Assembly: GCF_020379485.1 (NCBI RefSeq)
Contig: NC_063442.1
Span: 16,738,009 to 16,802,008, forward strand
Length of the DNA: 64,000 bases
Direction of reading: 5' to 3'
From: Brassica napus
Taxonomy: Eukaryota; Streptophyta; Magnoliopsida; Brassicales; Brassicaceae
Shown here: in pieces, positions 1 to 9,793 of the stretch
How positions within the stretch are numbered: position 1 is the stretch's first letter
How the letters are laid out: each line of letters starts with the position of its first letter
Made by a program: the position numbers and the translations under genes
The notes under the pieces: generated by a model
Databases searched by the model: none
What the model was told of the DNA's origin: nothing
What the model saw: the letters and a program-made list of their open reading frames with translations, nothing else

Positions 1-1080
1 ATATGTACACCGTGATTTAAATTAAAACGAGCTTTTCCTTTCTTTTTTTTTTGCTTATGATTTACGTTGTCTAAAATCATTTCTTACATTTAGCCTGCTT
101 GACACGTGACGTCGGACCATTGCCCATACAAACGTTGATGGCCAGTCTTGCCGGTTTGGCCATCGGATCTTCACTTTAAGTGAATTCACTAAATTAGTTA
201 ATAAGTTATATTTTTGTGTGTAAATTAGTTAGTAAGTTTTTTTTTGTGAACTGAATAAATTATTTATACTATAGGACACTTGGTACTAATTAGTTAGTTA
301 GTAAGTATTGGTTCATTTTTACTTGGTTACTATGTTCATGATATTCTAGACTGTTTTGCCAAAAAGGATATTCTAGATTTACTTAATTAAAAGCATGTCT
401 ACCGTTTCAAATATTTTGTTTTGGTTTGTAAGTTACTATTTATTATGTTTCAAAATAACGCATATCTTAGATTTTCATTTTTAATAAAGAAATTATTTTA
501 TATATATATATAATTTCAGTATTAAACAAATAATTTTGTGATTTATCTATTTTTCATATTTTAAAACTAGGGATTTTTCAAAAAAACAACCTAACATTTC
601 ATGTTAAACCTAAAACTAATCCATTTTTGTAAATACTATTCAGCCATGAATTTTTCATACTCTTTTCAAAATTTTGAAATATTAACAAACTAGTCATTAT
701 TATTTAATTTTTTATTTATTTCAAAATATCAAAAAACCAAATATACTCTAAACATTTCTCAGTATTTACAACAATGACATCATCGTCAATTTTCAACCAC
801 CATGAACAACTATTTTGAGTTCTTAAAGCTCAAGAATTTAATTTATATCTACTTTTTCCTCATTCCAAACCAACAAATCTTCATTATCTTTTCATTTTCA
901 TCTAAAAAACTTTCACAACTTTCATTTCCATAAAGACAAACTTCGTATTTTTGAGTTTCTTAAGTAAAAAAATTGTCAAAGGTGCTTTTTTGCTCATATT
1001 TGAAACTTGGACGGTGGAAAAAGTTGGAAACGATCTTTACATCAAAAAAAAATATTTACATGGTTTTCATAATTTTTCAA
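1..1080. other. Intergenic AT-rich sequence, no gene seen
   Basis: No reading frame with recognisable protein content. The one notable site is a combined G-box and CRE-like core, GACACGTGACGTCGG, at 101-115, the kind of ACGT element found in ABA- or light-responsive plant promoters; if it is functional, its gene would lie left of the window or be lost. Confidence 0.5.
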
Positions 1081-2370
1081 ATATGTGTCGCGGTAGTAGA
1101 CTTTTTGTATTGTGTCGCGATAGTAGACTTTTTGTATGTGTACTCATATGTGTAGACATACTAAACAGTCTACTTGTCAACGCACATGTTAGTTTTGAAA
1201 TTGATCAAACTTATATTCTTTGCTACGCAGACTTCCCTAAATATCTATACGTCTTTACTTTTGGAAACATACAAAAAAATTAGGTAGATTTACTAAAAAT
1301 TCTACATAAAAAAGTTATATTTGCATTTGATTAAACTTTTGAATTTTCATAGTAGACTTCCAATGAAGTCTACATTTTGCATATTGATTGGAAAGTCTAC
1401 AAAAGATATGTTTTGCATCTGACCAAAACTTTGACTTCATTAAATAAGTTTGTTTTGTGTTTGACTAAAATGTTAAAAGATTGACCAAAAATAAATTAAA
1501 GAGTATACTTCATATGCAGTATACTAATATTACAAAAAACGTAGACTGCAAATGAATCTACTATTTTATTTTCGTCAAACACAATATTAATCTGTCGGAT
1601 TTGAGAGTGGACTTCAAATGAATTCTACATATTCGTAGGCATTCATTTAAATCTACTCATAGAAATTCAGATTTTGTCAATTGCAAAACAAACATCTTCC
1701 AAGATAACGTAAATTGCATATGAAGTCTACTGTTGAAAGCCAAATCCTAGGTGAATTCAGATCAATTGCAAAACTAATATTTTTAAATTATAAACAATAA
1801 AGGAAGTCTACACATATAAAATCACAACTTTTTAAATTAAGAAATTAACCTGTGAATTTTGCAATTACAAAAACTAACCCAAAGAGTAGACGTATATGAC
1901 AGTCTACATACCTAATCTAAAAAGAAAGTCTACTAATGTGTAGACTGCATATTTAGTATACGTAGAAAAATCTATTAAAAGTGAATTTGTGTATTATTCA
2001 TTAAATGTTTTCAAAATTTTATTGGTTGACAGTGTGTGTTAGTTAATCCTAATGGTCTTAACTGATTTTCAAAATATAATATGTTATAATTATGAAACTA
2101 TCAATTTTTTGTTTGAATATGTTGTTAGAAAATTAGTGTAGAGGTCTTCATAAGTCAACAAATGTAGATTGCAGTTGAAGTTTACGTCCAAAATTCTATT
2201 AAAAGTGCATTTGCGTATTATGTATCATATTTTTATGATTTAATTGTTTTACAGTGTGTGTTAATAAATCTTAATGGTCTTGGATAAATTTCACAATTTA
2301 ATGTGTTATAATTATGGAGCTAAGAAATTTTTGGTTTGATTAGGTAGTTAACTAAGTGTAGACTTATTTA

Positions 2371-2935
2371 GGTCATCTCCAACAAGACACCAAAATACCA
2401 AATTTGGTGTAATTTCATCTCCAACAAAACATCAAAATTGACACCATCCCACCATATTTGGTGTACTATGAATATTGTTACACCATATTTAGTGTAACGC
2501 TATTCACCAAATCTTTAAAATACATATTTTATTTTGTTTCATTTAATAATATAGCTCAATTACTAGAAAATTCTAATTAAACATAAATATAGTGTATTAT
2601 TTGTATTTTTAATTTATTTTCACATATTTAAAAATTAAAATTATTTTACTTTTCTTTTCAAAATAAATAACTAAATGACTATTATCATTTATAACTTACA
2701 AATAATAAAAATATAAATAATAATCTAAATATGATAAAATAATTACTTATGAATTACAAATAATAAAAAATATTAAAAAAAAAATTAAAACTGAAAGCAT
2801 CAAATAATATATATAATATTACTTTTAGTTGAAAATTTAGTGTCATTGTTGGAGATGACAAAAAGATTATGATACCAAAACACCAAATTTGGTGTAATTT
2901 CAACACCAAATTTGGTGTCATTGTTGGAGATGTTC
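2371..2935. mobile_element. Harbinger/Tourist-like MITE with TTA target duplication
   Basis: The left end GGTCATCTCCAACAA and the complement of the right end, GAACATCTCCAACAA, form terminal inverted repeats. Both ends are flanked by TTA (2368-2370 and 2936-2938), the usual target duplication of PIF/Harbinger elements. The palindromic block ACACCAAATTTGGTGT recurs near the right end. At 565 bp and without a frame it is non-autonomous. It splits the GTAGACT tract, so it is younger than the tract. Confidence 0.75.
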
Positions 2936-3593
2936 TTAGAAGTCTACTACTGCATTTTTATTGTTTGAAGTATACACTTGAGACATATTGCAAAGTTTTT
3001 GTGATTAGTTTTACTCTTGAAACTTCTTGGAATTTTTGTATAGATTTGTTTTCTTATTTGTGTTCGTTATTGTTTTATCTTATGGATGTTTTAACTGTTT
3101 GGTTGAAAATAATATCTTGTGAAAATTGATTACTAACAAAAATTAATAATATCATACAAGAGCTGACAAAAAAAAAATATTATACAAGTGAAACACAAAA
3201 CTAGTCTACTATAATTTTAATTTATTCATACAAAAAACTAAAATCAATCAAAATTGTTTTTTTTTTAATTTTTGTAATCTCAAATTGTTTTCGGTTTGGT
3301 AGAGTTACAAACTAGTCTACTATAATTTTTTCGTTTTTATATTCTTCTAATAATTTTAATATATGATTTCACATTAGGTTTTAAAAAAAAATTGGTTTAA
3401 GTTCAGTTAAGTTAAAATTAACTTGGTTAAATATGATTGGGTTAAATTACTACTAGTGAGTAGACTTATCTGTTAGATTACAACGATTTTTTTGGGTTCT
3501 TTTTTTCTTTATTGTTTAATAATTTTAACGTATGATTTACTAAATGTGTTTTTTTAATAGATATAATATATGGTTTCACATTCTTTATTTGTA

Positions 3594-4411
3594 TCTATAC
3601 TATTAAAGCAGAATACTTCTTATGAATCTGCCCCTGAATTTTCCTATTAATTACAAAACATTTCATTTCTTTTTTCAATTGTTTTTTCAATTGTTGTAAA
3701 TGTTTTTCAAAAATGAAAAGCCCAACAAATATGCTACTTACATTTTCGTTTTTAAGCCCATTAAGTCGTTTTAAATCCCATTTACTCAGAGATTTACGGA
3801 ATCAAATCAAATTAAAAAAAATCTCCCAACTTGAAGAACACGCAGAAAAATATTTTAACTCTTTGACATGGTAACTGAATTTTCCAAAACTAATCTTAAA
3901 ATATAGAGAAATTTGATTTTAAAGAAAAGATCCCCCAACTTTCTCCCCAAGTTTTTTCCTAAAACCTAACACCTCGCTTTGAATCCGATCAATATTATAA
4001 ATAGGCAGCACCGGTTTCCTATTATTAAATATTTATGTTATTATAATTTAAAATTTATGCATTAATTAAAAATATGTAGAATAAAAAATGTAATGTCTAT
4101 TACATTTTTCATATAATATTTATTTAATAAGTTAAAATTATAAATAAATAACCTTACCAAATATATCATCACAATATGATTAAATTTATTGAGTAGGAGT
4201 TTACCATTTTAAAATCTTTTAACTAATTAATTATTACACAAACATTTTTATTTTAATAATAATTAAAAAACTAAAGAAGACAATATTATAAAAATTGACT
4301 ATAAACAAATAAAAAATCTATTAAAATATAGATTAGACAAATATTTATTAATTTAAATGAAATTTTAAAAAGAATCGATCCCGCGCTTTCAAAGCGCGGG
4401 TCAAAATCTAG
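3594..4411 (+). mobile_element. Non-autonomous Helitron, plus orientation
   Basis: It starts with TC (TCTATACTATTAAAGCAG) directly after A, ends with CTAG directly before T, and has a GC-rich hairpin near the 3' end (stem CCCGCGCTTT at 4380-4389 pairing with AAAGCGCGGG at 4391-4400). These are the TC start, CTRR end, 3' hairpin and A/T insertion site of plant Helitrons. The 818 bp interior is AT-rich with no RepHel frame. Confidence 0.85.
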
Positions 4412-5674
4412 TTCACCAATTAAAGTATGAAAAAGACACTACACCTACAATGCAGTAGACTTTATTGTAGGTCTACTATGCCCTAAATTAAAAATCTCAA
4501 ATCTTAAATGTTTGTTTGATAATCAAAAAAATCTTAATTATTGTATCAAATATCAAAATATACAAAATATAAACTACTCAACATTAATATGCAATTTAAT
4601 TCAAAAAACCAAAAATGTCTCAATCTAAAATCTAACCCTTAGAGACATAACATGTTAGAACCTCTTTTGTTGGTAAACCATAAAAATTGTCTAACGCATG
4701 GTTACCAAATCAATATATATATTTTATATTGTTCAATAATATAAAATCATAATTTATATATGTCATCTTAATCCTTATATTGATACATTTTTATAATTAA
4801 ATTATTAGATCATATTTTTACATTTTTATAATTAAATTATTAGATCATATTACGACGTAGACTACAAAATAAGTCTAATTATAGTATATTTTTTAGAAAT
4901 ACTACTTATGTGTAGACTTCTTTCTATTACTTGTAAATTTCAGAATGACAAAATCATAAAAAATGTATTTATGGTTTTTTGTTTAGTCATAAAGGTTAAC
5001 TAGTAATTTTACCATCTATTTAGGTTGGTTTGTATTTGATAGAATATGTATACACCTTTATGTTTAAAATGAATATATAGGGTTTTCGGCAAATTCCCCT
5101 TAAAACTAATAAAAATATAGTAAATACAGTAAGTTTTTTAAAATTAATCATTATTAGTAATAAAGATACATGAAAAATATAAAGAATGTATTTATAAAAA
5201 TATTTTTTTCTAAAACATCAATCTTTGTAAAACGGAGGGAGTGTTAATTTATTCAGGGTAGTGAGTGAAACACAAGGAGTCAAGTGTTTTGGTTATCATT
5301 TTTTTCTGCTTTCTTTTCAGCAAAATTAAATCATGCACCTGATAAAATATGTATATATGCTGTAACTCGAGCCATATTTGATATTCTCGCTGGATCGATC
5401 TGTAGGCAGTTATGTGGAAGAAAAGCTGACCAAATATATTAAACAAAAGTGTAGATACCAATAACAGAAACTGGATCATTTAAAAAAGTCTTACGAGATG
5501 TATATTGTTTATTGGTGGGATGTTACTTTCGCTAGCTTTGGCGATATATTAAACTAGTATAAAATAATGAGAAGAAAAAACAATAAGAAATTGTATCTTA
5601 CATATGTAACAAAATCTATATATTGAATACAATAGTATTAAATAACTCTATCCCATGGGTCTTTAATGTGTTTC
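4412..5674. other. Intergenic, remainder of GTAGACT tract and MYB gene downstream region
   Basis: AT-rich, with the last GTAGACT copies to about 4920. No supported coding sequence; the open frames here are short and composition-biased. The part near 5600-5674 is probably the 3' UTR of the MYB gene. Confidence 0.5.
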
Positions 5675-6877
5675 TTAGAATTGCAGAAAACCATTAACAT
5701 CAAACGAATAATCAGGACCTATTTCAGAACTATTCATGAAGTTATTATTGCAATAACTCTCTTTTTCATCCTCGGTGCTGCAAGTACTACTATTGATGTA
5801 AGTTGTGGCGCTTGAGTCTAATGGAGTCGGGCTCGAAGAGGGTGTGGCCAAGACCGAAGCAAAGTCAGAGTAAAAAGGTTCTAATGCGAAGTTAGATGTC
5901 GAATAATCATAGTCCTGGTTCAATGGGAGCGAATGCACTGAATCTGGAAACGTCGTCGTTGGCATGGGGTCTTGAAACTCTGCGAATTGATCCATGCTAG
6001 GGAAGCAAGATTGTAATTCTTGATTACCAATAATATTGTAGCCGTTTTGATATTGGTTTACTTCGGGTTGGTTAACCTCGTGTGTATTGGTGGGGTTGTT
6101 CTGATTCTTGTATTGTTGTTGAGAATTTGAAAAGAGAGACGTTGCGAGCTTGAGTATCTCCGGGTTGACTAATGGCTGATGATGATGATTCCCATCACCC
6201 ATCATAAGCCTCAACATGTTTTGTTGATGATGATGAGAAGAGTTGTGGACAGATGAGCTGAGAATGGAGGAGATATCCAGAAGATCAAGACGTGGACTAT
6301 GTGTTACCGGATCGATTCCTAACTTTAGAAGTCTTTTTCTGATGTGAGTGTTCCAATAGTTTTTGATCTCGTTGTCTGTTCTTCCTGGCAATCTAGCCGC
6401 AATTGCAGACCACCTAAAATATAGTTTATCAAGAAAGCAAACAAAGTCAGAAAAACATAGAAAATTAATGCACTTGAAAATATGCAAGAAAAGGGAAACA
6501 TTAAACTCACTTGTTTCCCATGATGCTGTGAAGTTGAATAATGATTTCTTCTTCTTCAAAGGAGAACCTTCCTCGTTTTATATCTGGTCGGAGATAATTA
6601 GTCCACCGGAGACGACAACTCTTACCACATCTTTCTAACCCTATAATTAACAAGATTCGAGAAAAAAGGTTAAAATTTTTATCAAACAAAAATGAATAAA
6701 AGTATTAAGTAAAATGCAATAACGAAGATATATATAAGAACCAGCATTCTTGGGAAGAGTTCTCCAGTTTCCATAACCATGTTTATTGATATAATCAATG
6801 AGCTTTTGATCTTCCGCTGGAGTCCATGGACCTTTCTTGAGCCCAATTTTCTTATCCAAACATGGTGATCTTCCCAT
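5675..6877 (-). CDS. MYB74: R2R3-MYB transcription factor, MYB74-type
   Basis: Nuclear DNA-binding regulator of the MYB41/MYB74/MYB102 subgroup, linked in Arabidopsis to ABA, salt and wound responses. Exons on the minus strand: 6742-6877, 6511-6640 and 5675-6413, all with GT-AG introns and consistent phase, giving 334 residues. R2 (about residues 14-61) contains [19 protein letters not shown] and ends at [17 protein letters not shown]3 (about 67-112) contains [20 protein letters not shown]. The two introns sit at the usual R2R3-MYB positions. The tail is rich in Asn, His and Ser, with [10 protein letters not shown] after the MYB domain, a Ser/Thr block and a C-terminal FDVNGFLQF typical of MYB74. 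The first codons read MGRSPCLDK where the family usually has SPCCDK. Minus-strand TATATATA lies near 7014-7021. Which MYB74 paralogue this is cannot be settled here. Confidence 0.93.
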
Positions 6878-8408
6878 CGTTTTGAAGAATAATTAATGAT
6901 TAATGGAGTCAAATTGTACAAAATTAATGTTGTTGGGTTAATCAAGAAACTGAGAATTGAGAGTATAGAGAAAGAGAGACAGAGACGTAGGGACCTAAAA
7001 GAGGAGTACGAAGTATATATAGGAAAAACGATGAGACTCTTTATCATAAGAAAAAGGTGAAGTCAAAATGATTCGGTGCCGTCCTCTGTTCATCGATTGG
7101 GCTACGTGTCCTTTGCAGTCTCAAGCATATTTATTTTGAAGAAGATTATTTGGCTTTATATATTATATATATTAAAAATTGAAAAGGGAAAGTTTTTTAT
7201 ACATCTTGAACTAATTTCTACAACTTCTACAGTGATTTATGAAAATGTCTAAAACTCAACAAAGATGACTACTACATTTCTAATGCAGCAATTTCAGTTT
7301 GCGTAATCAACAAAAAATTCTCCGTTTGTTTTTACTAAACTATGTTTTAGGATTGTACATACAGATTAAGAAACATTTATTTTTTATATATTTTATACAC
7401 TAAAACAACAATATTTACTAAGTTAAACACAATTGAACCAAATTAAAAATAGAATGTAGCACAAATACTCATATAACATAAAAACTAATAAATTTTACAT
7501 TAAAATTGAAAACATCATCTAATTGGAAACAAAAAAAATCAATAAAAGGTCATGTATTAAAATAAAAGAAGTATATAAATAATATTAGTACATTCTTATT
7601 GATTTTAATAAGGGAGATGTCATCTTCTCCATATTATATGAAGAATTAATCCAACTAATACCCGAGTTTCGAGTGGATATGTTCCAAATTAGGCTTTCAT
7701 CATTTATAAGAGTCTAGGTAATTATACTTTTATACTATATATTGTGTTTTAGTCTTCTTCATAAAGACTAGACAATCGTACGTACGATATGAAACACGTG
7801 ATTTTGGGGAGATACGTAGTGAAATGTTGTATAAATTAATGGAATTGAAGTTTTAATACTGTGTGATGATAGTTAACTAATCAATTGATTAGTGTATGAT
7901 AAATCAAAATGCAATCACAATCCAAGTGGACAAGGACGTCGTCGAGGAGCATCGCTCTCCATAGTTTTTAGGTGTTTTCACATTAGCTGTCGCAAAAATT
8001 ATGATGCCACGTACTCGTTCTCTCCCCTTACAGTTTCAACCTTTTTTTCCCTTCAGGCTTTTTTCCAAAGATTTTTATTTCAAAAACATATCATTAATGT
8101 ATAATAGTTTTACAGGCCTTTTACTGCCTCTAGCTAAGAGTTATAAGTTTGAACTATAAGGTATGTATTTTAATTTGTATTTATTTTGTTAATCAGGTAT
8201 TTACTAATTCGAACAGTCTTGCTCAACATATTAAGAGAATTGAACCATGTTGTTAGCTTCATTAGACATGCATATATATTATTTTTTTGGTAACATATAT
8301 ACTATTCATAGTTACTAATTACTATATAGAGGAAGGAGAATGGGGCAGAAAAACTGAAAGGCAATCTGAGTCTGGTAGTACTATTTTTATGATAAATTCA
8401 TGATAATA
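6878..8408. other. MYB upstream region and intergenic sequence
   Basis: Includes the MYB 5' UTR and promoter. The rest is AT-rich and non-coding. The open frame at 7892-8104 has no recognisable protein features. Confidence 0.5.
7014..7110 (-). promoter_or_regulatory. MYB74 core promoter: TATA box and upstream ABRE-like site
   Basis: On the minus strand TATATATA (7014-7021) lies about 137 bp upstream of the MYB start codon. ACGTGTC, an ABRE-type core, lies at 7104-7110, about 85 bp further upstream. A G-box CACGTG lies at 7795-7800, about 0.9 kb from the start. This fits ABA or osmotic induction known for MYB74; function here is inferred. Confidence 0.45.
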
Positions 8409-8570
8409 TTGCTTACCAAATAAGAGTTATATGTTATATATAGTTAATATATCAACACATGTTACACAAAATTTAGCAGTGGAATTATGTTGCTTACCAA
8501 TTAAGAGTTATATGTTATGTATAGTTAATATATCAACACATGTTACACAAAATTTAGCAGTGGAATTATG
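8409..8570. repeat. 81-bp tandem duplication
   Basis: The segment beginning TTGCTTACCAA at 8409-8489 is repeated with very few changes at 8490-8570. Near-identity implies a recent duplication. It is non-coding. Confidence 0.85.
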
Positions 8571-9305
8571 TTGAAGTTTAGAAATGAAAATTGTATTTTC
8601 TAAGATTTAATTTTTTGAAATGGTTTTGCAATGGAATAAGAAATTACAACAATATTTATGTTGATGACAAAAAAAAGAAAAGAAATTACAACAATTACAA
8701 TATTTGTCTATGTTCTAGAAGAAGAAAAACATTATTTCATTATCTAATATATTCGAGGTAATAAATATAAATACACACCATATTTAGCTGTTTATTTCTG
8801 TCTCTCTATCCATCAAAATCTCTCAAGAAAAAAAAAATGAAGACCAATCTTTTGGACCTATTAGCTTTTTCTACGTGAATTTTGAATACATGATTGTGAA
8901 TTGTGATGCTTTTCACAACCCAATCAAAATTTTATTTTGAGTTATCTTCTTCTTCATTGAGTGGATAATTAGTTGAGATAAAACATAAACTTCAATTGTA
9001 TTTTTTTGAAAACTGCCAATTATTAATAAACAAATATTGAAAAACAAATCCTGAGCCGGGACGGAAGCTGTTCGGCTTTGGTTTCAAAAAGCACACGTGC
9101 TGGGTCAAAGGTTAGTGTAGTCGTCTTATAGTAAACATGGAGCGAAAAAATGATGACCGGTACATTTTGCATGGCGTGACTTTAGATGATTTTCCTTATT
9201 GTACGAACCACTCATTCTGCGACTCGTTTTACCTCCCGAGGTTGTACAATTTTTTTTTCCTACGATTTGATATATATTATATAATAAAAATGAGACAAAA
9301 TATGA
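8571..9305. other. Intergenic, possible promoter and leader of a lost gene
   Basis: A TATA-like AAATATAAATAC near 8766-8777 is followed by a CT-rich leader and an ATG at 8837, but the frame closes after 13 codons. It may be the stranded 5' end of a lost gene. Nothing else is supported. Confidence 0.3.
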
Positions 9306-9597
9306 TTGATAAATGAAAAATCGGCCAAAAAAACACTGAACTATGCAGAAATTGCAAAAGAAACCTGTACTCGAGCCTGACCAATAAAATCCAGATTTTT
9401 TGTTGACTTTTTTAGTTTATGCACAAACTTATGATTGACTTACCAGATTAACACACCGTTAACCGACAGTTAAAACATTGTTAACTCACCATTAATTACT
9501 GTCGTTTAGTGAAACTACGTCGTTTCATCCAATTGTTTTGGTAAAGACAAAATCTCAAGATGGCGTCGTTTTGCTTAATTAAAACTGTTGTTGGCTG

Positions 9598-9647
9598 GAC
9601 TCGAATCCGTGCACTCGTGGTCCTTAGGGGGTTTTGTCACTGAGCTA
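9598..9647 (-). repeat. tRNA-like box A/box B sequence in left MULE end
   Basis: On the minus strand TAGCTCAGTGA (9637-9647) matches the tRNA box A and GGATTCGAGTC (9598-9608) resembles box B, with tRNA-like spacing. No acceptor stem was found, so it is not a tRNA gene. It is the counterpart of the copies in the right end. Confidence 0.6.
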
Positions 9648-9793
9648 GTAGACTTTTCGGAAAATTACCACACATGTTTATTTTTATTGATCAAAAGATG
9701 TGTTTGATTGAAATCAAACAAAACGAAACCCGTGTTTGAACGTAACCTTAATTTCTCAAATCAATTTGGGGATTTTTCTTGTGATGTGAAGAG

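Larger units (their letters stand above)
1080..4920. repeat. Non-coding tract with recurring GTAGACT/AGTCTAC heptamer
   Basis: The heptamer GTAGACT or its complement AGTCTAC, usually extended to GTAGACTTC or GAAGTCTAC, recurs roughly twenty times, for example near 1095, 1120, 1352, 1367, 1392, 1541, 1723, 1805, 1900, 1926, 1939, 2357, 2939, 3203, 3313, 3461, 4453, 4857 and 4913. Spacing is irregular and both orientations occur. Two younger elements, at 2371-2935 and 3594-4411, interrupt the tract. I do not recognise the family. There is no coding frame. Confidence 0.55.
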
